The notes under the pieces were generated by a model. It was not told the DNA's origin. It searched no databases and saw only the letters and a list, made by a program, of their open reading frames with translations. A stretch of DNA of 64,000 bases, taken from positions 124,001 through 188,000 of the forward strand of contig CASEBV010000007.1 in the NCBI GenBank assembly GCA_949286415.1, given 5' to 3'. Every line of letters starts with the position of its first letter. The stretch's first letter is position 1. This stretch comes from an uncultured Bacteroidales bacterium (GTDB lineage Bacteria > Bacteroidota > Bacteroidia > Bacteroidales > UBA932). Both the position numbers and the translations under genes were made by a program. Shown piece after piece: positions 27,532 through 36,381 of the stretch.

Positions 27532-29010
27532 TCAATATGAGCGGGCAAAGAGGACTCTCCTGTGCGACGGCTTGCCTGAATAGATGCACTTTCCTTCCTC
27601 CTCACATACGGCACTGTCTATAGGGATGCATCTGATGGTCGCCTTTGTCTCCTCCTTGATTCTCTCTTCGGTCTCGGTGGTTCCGTCCCAGTGGCAGAGC
27701 AGGAAGCCTCCTTTCTCTATCTTGTCCTTGAAATCATCCCAGGAATCTACCCTGACGATGCTTTCATCCCTGAATTTCAGGGCCTTCGCATATATGTTGT
27801 CCTGAATTTCAACAAGAAGGTCCTCAATCCTCCTGCCGAGGCCTTCCTGCGGCACGGACATCTTCTCAAGCGTGTCCCTGCGAGCAAGCTCGACCTGTCC
27901 GTTCTGCAGGTCCCGCGGGCCTATGGCAATGCGCACAGGCACTCCTTTCAGTTCCCATTCAGCGAACTTGAATCCCGGACGGAGGGTATCCCTGTCATCA
28001 ATCTTCACCGTATGTCCATGAGCTTCAAGTTCCTTCTTGAGTTCATCCATCTTCCCGAGGATGGAGTTCCTCTCCTCATCACTCTTGTATATAGGCACCA
28101 TGACGACCTGTATCGGGGCAAGCTTCGGAGGCAGCACAAGACCGTTGTCATCACCGTGCGCCATGACAAGAGCCCCCATAAGGCGGGTCGATACTCCCCA
28201 TGAAGTGGCCCATACATATTCCTGCTTCCCTTCCCTGTTGGTATACTGCACATCAAAAGCCTTGGCAAAATTCTGCCCGAGGAAATGCGAAGTGCCGGCC
28301 TGCAGGGCCTTCCCGTCCTGCATCAGTGCCTCTATGCAGAGGGTGTCGAGCGCACCAGCAAATCTTTCATTCGGACTCTTGTGCCCCACTACCACAGGAA
28401 GGGCAAGGGTATTTCTTGCAAAGTCCGCATACACATTGATCATCTTCATTGCCTCTGCCTCAGCCTCTTCCCTTGTGGCATGGGCAGTATGGCCTTCCTG
28501 CCAGAGGAACTCCGCAGTCCGCAGGAAAAGCCTTGTGCGCATCTCCCATCTGACCACATTAGCCCACTGGTTACAGAGAATAGGAAGGTCTCGCCAAGAT
28601 GTAATCCAGTTCTTGTAGGTATTCCAGATGATTGTCTCGGATGTAGGTCTTACCACCAGTTCTTCCTCAAGCCTTGCCGAGGGGTCGACCACCACTCCGG
28701 GACCATCAGGATTGGCCATGAGCCTGTGGTGCGTCACAACCGCACACTCTTTGGCGAAGCCCTCGACATGCTCCGCCTCACGGCTCAGAAAAGACTTCGG
28801 TATGAAAAGAGGGAAATATGCATTGACATGTCCCGTATCCTTGAACATCTTGTCCAGAACATCATGCATTTTCTCCCAGATGGCATAGCCGTACGGCTTG
28901 ATGACCATACATCCGCGCACAGCCGAACGCTCGGCAAGGTCAGCCTTCACTACAAGATCATCGTACCACTGCGAATAATTGTCCGCTCTCTTTGTTACCT
29001 CTTTAGCCAT
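27532..29010 (-). CDS. proS: ProS, prolyl-tRNA synthetase (type 3, archaeal/eukaryotic-like)
   Basis: Class IIa synthetase without the bacterial editing insertion. 492 residues. [34 protein letters not shown] (motif 2 region), [19 protein letters not shown] and the C-terminal zinc-type domain with [19 protein letters not shown], ending in the invariant Tyr (RVLFARSY). This form is standard in Bacteroidota. A -7 box lies 55 bp upstream of the start. Confidence 0.96.
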   Translation of the reverse strand: MAKEVTKRADNYSQWYDDLVVKADLAERSAVRGCMVIKPYGYAIWEKMHDVLDKMFKDTGHVNAYFPLFIPKSFLSREAEHVEGFAKECAVVTHHRLMANPDGPGVVVDPSARLEEELVVRPTSETIIWNTYKNWITSWRDLPILCNQWANVVRWEMRTRLFLRTAEFLWQEGHTAHATREEAEAEAMKMINVYADFARNTLALPVVVGHKSPNERFAGALDTLCIEALMQDGKALQAGTSHFLGQNFAKAFDVQYTNREGKQEYVWATSWGVSTRLMGALVMAHGDDNGLVLPPKLAPIQVVMVPIYKSDEERNSILGKMDELKKELEAHGHTVKIDDRDTLRPGFKFAEWELKGVPVRIAIGPRDLQNGQVELARRDTLEKMSVPQEGLGRRIEDLLVEIQDNIYAKALKFRDESIVRVDSWDDFKDKIEKGGFLLCHWDGTTETEERIKEETKATIRCIPIDSAVCEEEGKCIYSGKPSHRRVLFARSY

Positions 29011-29064
29011 TGTATTGCTTGTTTTTGTTTAATTTTATATTTAACATTGCACACGGCCGCGTGT

Positions 29065-29072
29065 CAAAGGTA
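29065..29072 (-). promoter_or_regulatory. Promoter -7 box (TACCTTTG) for the proS operon
   Basis: Minus-strand TACCTTTG, full TAnnTTTG match. A small 5-4-5 stem (ACACG/CGTGT, 29051-29064) sits just downstream in the proS leader. On the other strand, CCCGCAG...CTGCGGG (about 29098-29129) could form a hairpin in the leader of the divergent lipoprotein gene. Confidence 0.5.
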
Positions 29073-29173
29073 CGGTTGTTGCGGGAATCCCCCGGCGCAC
29101 CCGCAGATTTGTGATGCCACAGCCTGCGGGCGCGAAGATACAAATAATATTGCAAATAACAGGAGATTCAGAT

Positions 29174-30373
29174 ATGAAAAAGAGACTTGCAGTTCTGTTT
29201 TCAGCCGCCGTCGTGCTGGCATCATGCGGAACAGCGGCACAATATGCATCTTCAGGACAGAAATTTCCGGACGGAATCTACTGCCGGCCGGAAAAAATCA
29301 TCACACAGACTGTTTCGGATGAGGAAGTGGCCAGCCTCGTTGACAGGACAGAGGAGACCAGGCTGTTTCTCTTCGGGGACAAGAAAGACACATTGGTCAT
29401 TCCAGAGGACAAATCTGCAATAATCAGACTCAATGACGGCGGCGGCACATCCGTCACAATCACAGCCGACCCGTTCACGGAAATATATTACGACACCTGG
29501 CCGTGGACCTACTGGAGGCCCGTAACATTCGCAAGCACATGGTGGGATCCGTGGTACTACGGAAGATACTGGGGGTACTATTCCCCATGGTACCAAAGCG
29601 CATGGTACTATGACCCATGGTACTGGGGCTATTCAAGCATCTGGTGGGACCCATGGTTCGGCAATCCGTATTTCTGGGGGGCACCTCATCTTCCTTACCA
29701 CCCGCACTGGCACCATCCGCACCATGGACATGGCCCCGGACTTGTAATAGACAGACAGCCTGACAGATATTTCGGGCACCGCACTTCCTCCGGCTCCAGC
29801 GTCCGGAGCACAAATGGACCGAGGGGCGGACAGACGGGCACATTGTCAGGGACTTCATCTGCAAGAAGAGGGGCAGCCACAGCATCCGGAGGGACAAGGG
29901 CTGCAGTATCCCGCACAAGACAGCCGGGGACATCTGCAGTCGCCACCAGAGGCAGCACATCCGGAATAACTGCAGTGCGCAGGACTCCGTCGACACCGGC
30001 TAACACGGCCATTTCCGGAAATTCATCCGCGGCAGGAGCGACAAGACACAGCGCAGTCGCCTCTTCATACCGGAGAAAGTCATCTGCAGGCTCTTCCGCC
30101 GGCATCGTCACGCCCATATCAGAGGGAAGCGCCCGGACTGCCGTAAATTCTGTCAGAAGATCCGCATCACGGGGAACCCCGTCATCTTACAGCAGACCTG
30201 TGTACGGTAGAGGAAGCTCTGCCTCGTACAACAGCGGCTCATCATTCAGCAGAAGCTCTTCGTCTGTCAGCAGAAATTCATCTTCATTCAGCAGGAGCTC
30301 TTCATCGTTCAGCCGGAGTTCATCCGGACACTCCGGAGGAAGTTCCCGCAGCGGAGGAAGTTACAGAAGATAA
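29174..30373 (+). CDS. Trp/Tyr-rich lipoprotein with serine/arginine-rich tail
   Basis: 399 residues from ATG 29174-29176, with AGGAGA nine bases upstream, an unusual Shine-Dalgarno-like site for this phylum. Lipobox LASC (Cys18). Residues 25-104 look folded (beta-rich). Residues 105-168 hold about 15 Trp and as many Tyr, with repeated WDPW, YDPW and SPWY words, followed by a His-rich patch (HPHWHHPHHGHG). Residues 195-399 are Ser/Thr/Arg/Gly-rich, ending in SFSRSSS-type repeats and a basic C-terminus. No named domain recognised. The FadL-type gene starts 24 bp downstream, so the two are an operon. Confidence 0.8.
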   Translation: MKKRLAVLFSAAVVLASCGTAAQYASSGQKFPDGIYCRPEKIITQTVSDEEVASLVDRTEETRLFLFGDKKDTLVIPEDKSAIIRLNDGGGTSVTITADPFTEIYYDTWPWTYWRPVTFASTWWDPWYYGRYWGYYSPWYQSAWYYDPWYWGYSSIWWDPWFGNPYFWGAPHLPYHPHWHHPHHGHGPGLVIDRQPDRYFGHRTSSGSSVRSTNGPRGGQTGTLSGTSSARRGAATASGGTRAAVSRTRQPGTSAVATRGSTSGITAVRRTPSTPANTAISGNSSAAGATRHSAVASSYRRKSSAGSSAGIVTPISEGSARTAVNSVRRSASRGTPSSYSRPVYGRGSSASYNSGSSFSRSSSSVSRNSSSFSRSSSSFSRSSSGHSGGSSRSGGSYRR

Positions 30374-30397
30374 CATTCACCATTAACAATAAATATC

Positions 30398-32092
30398 ATG
30401 AAGAAGACAGCAATTGCACTTTTGCTTGCGGGGATAACGGCAAGTGCGGGAGCGCAGACAATGTATGACGCGCTCAATTTCAGCAAAAGCAGCTATGTGG
30501 GGACAGCAAGGACAGTGGCGATGGGAAATGCCTTCACCGCCCTGGGAGGGGATCTTGGTGCTGTCGCAATAAATCCGGCAGGCTCGGCCGTAGCCCGGTA
30601 TTCACAGATTGCCATTACACCCGGAGTCAACATTTCCGTCAATTCCGCCATGGGCACAGGAATACAGTCTCCCGTGACAGGCGCCCTTGAAGGATTTGAG
30701 AAGAACCTGAGGACATCCATGGGAAGATTCGCAATGCCGAACTTCGGATTCAGCATCAACTTCGACACCCACAGGATTTCCGGCCTGAAGAACTGGACAT
30801 TCGGATTCTCGGCAGAAATGACAGACTGCTATCTGGACGATATGATGGCAAAAGGGACCAACAGCACCACTTCGTTTGCCGGCTCCCTCGCATCATTCGC
30901 CAACGGATGGTTCATTGATGACCTTGCCGCAGAAAACGCTTATGACATGGTGCCCGTCAGCGACTGGAAAGCAGTAGCAGGCCTCCAGTCCGGCATCATA
31001 GGGCTTGTTCCGCTCTTTGAAGGCCAGCCGGAAGAACAGGGACCGACGGACCAGTATATCGGAGTCACGGAAGATGCCGAAGAAATGTCCGACCTTGACG
31101 GCAACAGATGGTGGGAAATAGGTCTTCCGAGCGGAGGCGTCCTTGACCAGACCTTCGCAAGGCGGACAACCGGAAGCAAATATGACTATCTGATAAATTT
31201 CGGAGGCAACTTCTCCGACAAGGTGTTCGTAGGTGTGAATCTCGGCATCACATCGCTGAACTACAGCCACCAGTATTATATACGGGAGAGCGCACAGGAC
31301 CCGTCATTCTTTGAGACGGGATTCAATACCCTGAAATATGAATACGGATACAATGCGACAGGAATCGGAGTATACGGAAAATTCGGGCTCATCGTCACTC
31401 CTGTATCCGGGCTGAGGCTTGGAGCCGCTTTCCAGACACCGGCATCGATGTCAATCACTGAAAGCTGGCATCTCGGAGCCGAACAGACGAGTTTTTCCGA
31501 AGATTATCGGGGCGGAAGTTCCGAAAGCCCGGAGGGACACTATGAATACCGTCTCATATCCCCTCTCAGGTTCAATGTCGGAGCGGCATACACATTCGGG
31601 AACATCGGTCTCGTGAGCATAGACTACGAAGCCTGCAATTACAGGTCCATGAAATTCGTTGAAAAGAGCACGAATGACAACAGTGCTTTCGACGGAGTCA
31701 ACACTGACATCAGGAGCAATATGGGGATGACGCATGAACTGCGCCTCGGAGCCGAAATAAAGCCGCTGCAAAGTCTGGCTGTCAGAGCCGGCTACAACTT
31801 CTCCTCGTCTGCCATACAGGAAGACATAGAATATGAGAACCAGTATATCTGGGAAAAACACGAAGGTGACACACACAGTTTTTCCCTCGGGGTCGGATAC
31901 AGTTCCGCAGGCTCGTTCTATGCAGACGCCGCAGTCAGAATGACAAAATATGGAGACACTTACATCTATCCATATGACTACTGGTATTTTGACGGGGACC
32001 AGCTTTTGGCGGACACAAGCGTGGCCGTACCGGAAATCCTCAGCAGACGGACATTATGGAACGTACTGCTTACCATAGGATTCAGATTCTGA
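30398..32092 (+). CDS. Outer-membrane transport protein of the FadL/OmpP1 type
   Basis: 564 residues with signal peptide (cleavage near ASAGAQ). ALNFSKSSYVGTARTVAMGN and AFTALGGDLGAVAINPAGSA match the N-terminal signature of OMPP1/FadL/TodX proteins, often annotated 'hemin receptor' in Bacteroidota. Strands continue to a C-terminal aromatic (LLTIGFRF), the outer-membrane insertion signal. Likely passes hydrophobic compounds; the ligand is unknown. Its 3' end overlaps the convergent wbqC gene by 11 bp. Confidence 0.85.
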   Translation: MKKTAIALLLAGITASAGAQTMYDALNFSKSSYVGTARTVAMGNAFTALGGDLGAVAINPAGSAVARYSQIAITPGVNISVNSAMGTGIQSPVTGALEGFEKNLRTSMGRFAMPNFGFSINFDTHRISGLKNWTFGFSAEMTDCYLDDMMAKGTNSTTSFAGSLASFANGWFIDDLAAENAYDMVPVSDWKAVAGLQSGIIGLVPLFEGQPEEQGPTDQYIGVTEDAEEMSDLDGNRWWEIGLPSGGVLDQTFARRTTGSKYDYLINFGGNFSDKVFVGVNLGITSLNYSHQYYIRESAQDPSFFETGFNTLKYEYGYNATGIGVYGKFGLIVTPVSGLRLGAAFQTPASMSITESWHLGAEQTSFSEDYRGGSSESPEGHYEYRLISPLRFNVGAAYTFGNIGLVSIDYEACNYRSMKFVEKSTNDNSAFDGVNTDIRSNMGMTHELRLGAEIKPLQSLAVRAGYNFSSSAIQEDIEYENQYIWEKHEGDTHSFSLGVGYSSAGSFYADAAVRMTKYGDTYIYPYDYWYFDGDQLLADTSVAVPEILSRRTLWNVLLTIGFRF

Positions 32093-32804
32093 CCGGAAGT
32101 TTCTTGAGAAATACTATGGAGTCCGGGCCCTCGTTGAACAGAAGGTCCATGACCGACAGATTGGAAGCGAAGCCGTATTTCGGGGAAAATACCTGGAAAT
32201 ACGGCTTTTCCAATCCGAGGCGGGCCAATATGTCATTGGATTTTTTCGGATGCAGAATATTCCTGAAGTCAATGCCGTAGTCAGATGCCAGCGGCAAAGA
32301 ACACCACGGGGAAGACGGGTCTTCGCAGACACCTGAGGGCGCCGCATACTGACGGGTTATGCGCATCTCGGCAGGCATTCCGATTTTTGACACAAAAAAC
32401 TCTGTCAATGCCATATTAAGGCCGAAAAGAGTTTCCGGACACGAATCCATGATTGAGAACAATTCATCACAATAATATTCAAAATAGGCCGAAGTCCTGT
32501 ATGCCGAGACTATTGCCCGCTGATGCTGCCTGACCCACGGCAAGGAATAGTCCACCTTGATTTCCCTTATAGGGAGCTTGTGCGTCCCGCCTTCATGGAC
32601 AACAGGAACCGTCAGATATTGCGGTCCCGAGGCGGAGAAGAATCTGCATCTGTTCCGCCACGACTGTTTCTGGTAATTCTCGCAACCCTCGATATACGCC
32701 ACAGACGGATTTACCCCGTCCGAAGACAGGGTAAATCCGGCCGCCATGGCGGCAAAATATTCTATCGGCGGGAAATACGCCGTTGTCAGCAATATCGGCT
32801 GCAC
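32082..32804 (-). CDS. WbqC-like family protein
   Basis: 240 residues. ILLTTAYFPPIEYFAAMA, YQKQSWRNRCRF, VPVVHEGGTHKLPIREIKVD and QRAIVSAYRTSAYFEYY are the WbqC family motifs. WbqC members are found with O-antigen and sugar-modification genes; the reaction is not well defined. The start is GTG at 32802-32804, four bases after the lpxA stop; no in-frame ATG fits the family N-terminus. Last gene of lpxD-lpxC-lpxA-wbqC. Confidence 0.88.
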   Translation of the reverse strand: MQPILLTTAYFPPIEYFAAMAAGFTLSSDGVNPSVAYIEGCENYQKQSWRNRCRFFSASGPQYLTVPVVHEGGTHKLPIREIKVDYSLPWVRQHQRAIVSAYRTSAYFEYYCDELFSIMDSCPETLFGLNMALTEFFVSKIGMPAEMRITRQYAAPSGVCEDPSSPWCSLPLASDYGIDFRNILHPKKSNDILARLGLEKPYFQVFSPKYGFASNLSVMDLLFNEGPDSIVFLKKLPVRI

Positions 32805-32808
32805 GGAA

Positions 32809-33621
32809 CTATTCCATTTCTCCCTTGGAGTTGGAAGTCATGCCGCGCACGATGCCTCTCTTGGAGTTTCTTATGAAATCCAGAATGGCATCCCGTTCCT
32901 CTGACTGAGGGAAGCCGGCCTCGATTTTGGTGCAGGCATCACTGAAATTGAACCCCGCATTGTATATGATGTCATACATATCCTTGATGCCGCGGATCTG
33001 ATCCGGAGAAAAGCCTCTGCGACGGAGTCCGACAATATTGACGCCGGCATAGGAAAGAGGATCCCTTCCGCAGAGAATATAAGGAGGGACATCCTTGTTG
33101 ACCTTTGAACCGCCGCCGACCATAGCATGCTTCCCGATTTTCGAGAACTGGTGGGAAAGTGTACCGCCTCCGAGGATAGCCCAGTCTTCCACCGTGGTCT
33201 CGCCGGCTATGCCCGTATAGCTCACCAGTATGCAGTGCTCCCCGACACAGCAGTCGTGCGCTATGTGCACATATGACATTATGAGTGTATTGCTGCCCAC
33301 CTTTGTCACACCTTTTCCGCTGGCCTTGGTTCCCCTGTTGATAGTGGCACATTCCCGTATATTCACATTGTCGCCTATCTCCACATAGGTCACTTCTCCG
33401 TCAAACTTGAGATCCTGCGGGATAGCCCCTATGACCGCTCCGGGAAACACGCTGCAATTCTTTCCCATCTTGACATAATTGAAGATTGTTGCATGCGGAA
33501 GAATACGGCAGCCGTCCCCTATTTCCACGAACTCATCGACAAATGCGTATGGACCAATCTCTACATTATCTCCGAGCTTTGCATTCGGATGCACAGAGGC
33601 AAGTGGATGTATTTTATTCAT
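32809..33621 (-). CDS. lpxA: LpxA, UDP-N-acetylglucosamine acyltransferase
   Basis: First step of lipid A synthesis: transfers a 3-hydroxyacyl chain to O3 of UDP-GlcNAc. 270 residues of left-handed beta helix (hexapeptide repeats: IHPLASVHPNAKLGDNVEIG). YVHIAHDCCVGEHC contains the catalytic His; SHQFSKIGKHAMVGG and YAGVNIVGLRRRGF are typical. ATG 33619-33621 chosen over an upstream TTG. Ends with TAG. 32 bp after lpxC. Confidence 0.95.
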   Translation of the reverse strand: MNKIHPLASVHPNAKLGDNVEIGPYAFVDEFVEIGDGCRILPHATIFNYVKMGKNCSVFPGAVIGAIPQDLKFDGEVTYVEIGDNVNIRECATINRGTKASGKGVTKVGSNTLIMSYVHIAHDCCVGEHCILVSYTGIAGETTVEDWAILGGGTLSHQFSKIGKHAMVGGGSKVNKDVPPYILCGRDPLSYAGVNIVGLRRRGFSPDQIRGIKDMYDIIYNAGFNFSDACTKIEAGFPQSEERDAILDFIRNSKRGIVRGMTSNSKGEME

Positions 33622-33653
33622 GATCAATTTATTGGAAACAAATATTTATAAAA

Positions 33654-34577
33654 TTATCTGATGCTTCGCAGCAAGTCCCGCACAGCGCAGGCCGCCTTGA
33701 TATTTATTGAATGCCCTGACTTCATTGCCGTCACCCTGGCCTTCAGGAAGCCGCCGGTGAGACGGAGGTCTCCCATGAGATCAAGCAGCTTGTGACGGGC
33801 GCATTCATTGGGGAACCTGAGGGTGAGATTGTTGAGATATCCGTCAGCCCTCCTTTCAAGCACGGGGACATTGAAAAGTTCGGAAATATGTTCCAGCTGC
33901 TCCTGTGAAACAGGGTTCTCGACTATCACAACGGCATTGTCAACATCTCCGCCCTTGATCAGATTGTTCTTGAAGAGAGCCTCTATTTCATGGAAAAACA
34001 CAAAAGTCCTGCAGACTCCGATTTCCTCTGCATAAACAACAGACGGATCCCAATGGGCCGTCTGCACACCAAGCACCTTTGAATTGAAATCAATCTGAAT
34101 ATCGTATGAAGGCTCATCGGAAGGTTCGATACGGACGAATGCTCCGGTCTTCTCATCCCTGACCTCGACAGGCTCCGGGAGTTCAATATATTTTCTCGGG
34201 GAATCCTGCTCCACAATGCCGTCTTTCCAGATTGCATCCACATACGGCTTTGCGCTCCCGTCAAGAATAGGGACTTCCACATTGTCGATGTCTATCAAGG
34301 CATTGTCTATTCCCATGCCGGTCAGGGCCGACATAAGGTGTTCAATCGTTATGACAGATATTTCCCCTGAAGTTATGGTAGTGCTCCTGGCCGTTCCGGA
34401 AACATTGTCCGCAAGCGCCTCTATGATGGCGTTCTCACCGATATCCGTTCTTCTGAATCTGATTCCATGGCCGACAGGAGCGGGATTTATCGTGATTTTC
34501 GAGACCTTTCCGGTATGAAGACCCTTCCCCTCAAAACTGAAGCTTCTCCCGACTGTCTGTTGCTGTAATTGTATCAT
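33654..34577 (-). CDS. lpxC: LpxC, UDP-3-O-acyl-N-acetylglucosamine deacetylase (not fused to FabZ)
   Basis: Committed zinc-dependent step of lipid A synthesis. 307 residues. Zinc ligands His80 (TIEHLMSALTG), His262 and Asp266 (CARHKLLDLMGD), and catalytic His289 (KSGHSINIK) all line up with the E. coli enzyme. The protein ends 18 residues later. In most Bacteroidota LpxC is fused to a C-terminal FabZ (about 460 residues); that half is absent here and lpxA follows 32 bp on. ATG 34575-34577; the frame upstream reaches only a TTG. Confidence 0.94.
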   Translation of the reverse strand: MIQLQQQTVGRSFSFEGKGLHTGKVSKITINPAPVGHGIRFRRTDIGENAIIEALADNVSGTARSTTITSGEISVITIEHLMSALTGMGIDNALIDIDNVEVPILDGSAKPYVDAIWKDGIVEQDSPRKYIELPEPVEVRDEKTGAFVRIEPSDEPSYDIQIDFNSKVLGVQTAHWDPSVVYAEEIGVCRTFVFFHEIEALFKNNLIKGGDVDNAVVIVENPVSQEQLEHISELFNVPVLERRADGYLNNLTLRFPNECARHKLLDLMGDLRLTGGFLKARVTAMKSGHSINIKAACAVRDLLRSIR

Positions 34578-34629
34578 CCTATAAATCAATTGCGAACCGC
34601 AAAGATAATTAAATTTTCATTTTCTCCTA

Positions 34630-35622
34630 TCATTTTTCTGCAGAGGCCTTTCTGAAAATCGCATAGCTCTTCAGATATTCCCTGTATGGGATGGCAGGAG
34701 TCCCGAGGAAAGCCTGCCCCTCCTTCTTGACACTGCCGAGCACTCCTGACTGGGCCCCGAAAGAAGTGTTGTCGGCAATCGTTATATGGCCTGCGACACC
34801 GACCTGACCGCCGAGGACACAATGTTTTCCTATCTTTGTGGACCCCGCGATTCCGCTCTGGGCAGCAATGACGGTATTGTCTCCGATTTCAACATTATGC
34901 GCTATCTGGCAGAGATTGTCAATCTTGACACCTTTTCCTATAATGGTAGACCCCATCTGCGACTTGTCGACCGTGGTTCCCGCCCCGATTTCAACATCAT
35001 CGCCTATGACGACATTGCCGGTATGTTCAATTTTCTTGTATGTTCCGTCTTCCAGCGGAGCAAAGCCGAATCCGTCCGCCCCTATCACGGCATTGGAATG
35101 GATGATGACATTGTTTCCGATTTCCATTCCCGGATAGATGCGCACACCTGGATATATAATGCATTTTGAACCTATTCTGACATCATCGCCGATATAGACA
35201 TTCTCATATATTTTCGTATAGTCCCCGATGACAGTCCTGCGGCCGACATGACTGAAATCCCCGAGATAGACTTTCTTGCCGAACCTGGTAGAAAAATAAC
35301 TTTTCGAGCGGAACCCCCTGTGCCTCCTGTACGACCTTTTCTTGGCAGTGACATAGTCCAGGAGCTGCGCAATCGCCGCATACGCATTCTCCACCCTCAC
35401 CATTGTAGCCCGCACCGGCTTCTGCGGCTCAAAAGAATTGTTGACTATTATGATGTCCGCCTTGCATTCATAGACATAATGCTCGTATTTCGGATTGGCA
35501 AAAAAGCAGATGGTACCGGGCTTCCCGTTCTCAATTCTCGCGAAAGCAGAAATCCTTGCCTCGGGATTACCTTCTACCGTACCGTTGAGAATTTCCGCTA
35601 TCTCTTTGGCTTTGAACTCCAT
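34630..35622 (-). CDS. lpxD: LpxD, UDP-3-O-acylglucosamine N-acyltransferase
   Basis: Third lipid A step, N-acylation of UDP-3-O-acyl-GlcN. 330 residues: an N-terminal uridine-binding domain ([34 protein letters not shown]) and hexapeptide repeats, with the catalytic His in [13 protein letters not shown] and [12 protein letters not shown] 35620-35622. First gene of the lipid A unit, 52 bp ahead of lpxC. Divergent from rimP. Confidence 0.95.
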   Translation of the reverse strand: MEFKAKEIAEILNGTVEGNPEARISAFARIENGKPGTICFFANPKYEHYVYECKADIIIVNNSFEPQKPVRATMVRVENAYAAIAQLLDYVTAKKRSYRRHRGFRSKSYFSTRFGKKVYLGDFSHVGRRTVIGDYTKIYENVYIGDDVRIGSKCIIYPGVRIYPGMEIGNNVIIHSNAVIGADGFGFAPLEDGTYKKIEHTGNVVIGDDVEIGAGTTVDKSQMGSTIIGKGVKIDNLCQIAHNVEIGDNTVIAAQSGIAGSTKIGKHCVLGGQVGVAGHITIADNTSFGAQSGVLGSVKKEGQAFLGTPAIPYREYLKSYAIFRKASAEK

Positions 35623-35729
35623 ATTAAAATCAATTCAATGACTTTGCAAGTCAGGTTATTCAAGGTTCACCTCAAAAATTTCACAAAGTAAATACTTTTG
35701 GTGCTATTTATGAAATTAATGCCGTTTTT

Positions 35730-35760
35730 TTTGTTATTGAAAAAATACTTCGTACCTTTG
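35730..35760 (+). promoter_or_regulatory. Promoter of the rimP-nusA-infB operon
   Basis: TTTG at 35730-35733, 19-bp spacer, TACCTTTG at 35753-35760: a textbook Bacteroidetes primary-sigma promoter. Transcription should start near 35767, about 66 bases before the rimP ATG. Confidence 0.8.
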
Positions 35761-35779
35761 CGCCGTGAGTATGATTTCA

Positions 35780-35804
35780 GGGGACGGGCAGTCCCCTTAT
35801 TTTG
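35780..35804 (+). terminator. Leader hairpin with U-rich tail before rimP (attenuator candidate)
   Basis: GGGGAC (35780-35785), loop GGGCA, GTCCCC (35791-35796), followed by TTATTTTG. It lies between the promoter and the rimP start, so it has the shape of an intrinsic terminator inside the leader; it could attenuate the operon. NusA, encoded downstream, acts on such hairpins, which makes feedback plausible but unproven. Confidence 0.6.
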
Positions 35805-35832
35805 TATATGTCGGTCCAGTAAAACTGTCGTC

Positions 35833-36300
35833 ATGAACATTACGGAGATTAAAGATGCCCTGGAGGGCGAAATTGTTGCACGGGGATATTTCTTTGTTGA
35901 AATAACTGTGAGTCCGGACAACGACGTGGAGCTTACCGTTGAATCTGAAACAGGCACGATGACTCTTGATGACTGCGTGACAATCAACGGAATATTCGAA
36001 TCCATCTTTGACAGGGAGAAAGAGGATTATTCTCTTACGGTGACTTCAGCGGGGCTGGACAGGCCATTCAAGGTTCTGAAGCAATATCTGAAGGCCGTCG
36101 GGACTCAAGTCGAAGTCTCGCTCAAAGGAGGGAAAAAGTTCGTGGCTGAACTGACAGGAGCCGATGCGGAAGGAATCAATGTCCGCTACACCGCAAGGGA
36201 GGCTGCCGAAGGAAAGAAGAAAAAGGAAACCGTGGAGCACAACGACAGGATAGGCATGGAGATGGTAAATTCGGTCAGACCTTATATTTCCATGAAATGA
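35833..36300 (+). CDS. rimP: RimP, ribosome maturation factor
   Basis: Needed for 30S subunit maturation. 155 residues from ATG 35833-35835. VEITVSPDNDVELTVES, TLDDCVTINGIFES and the diagnostic YSLTVTSAGLDRPFKVLKQY mark the N-terminal domain; the C-terminal SH3-like part has GGKKFVAELTGADAEGI and ends HNDRIGMEMVNSVRPYISM. An upstream extension of the frame runs into the leader and was rejected. Confidence 0.94.
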   Translation: MNITEIKDALEGEIVARGYFFVEITVSPDNDVELTVESETGTMTLDDCVTINGIFESIFDREKEDYSLTVTSAGLDRPFKVLKQYLKAVGTQVEVSLKGGKKFVAELTGADAEGINVRYTAREAAEGKKKKETVEHNDRIGMEMVNSVRPYISMK

Positions 36301-36381
36301 CAATGTTCCCGGCATGACAGACATAATCAAGAACAGCATGACAGACACTGCTGAATAATTGAAAAAAACAATAAAAACATA

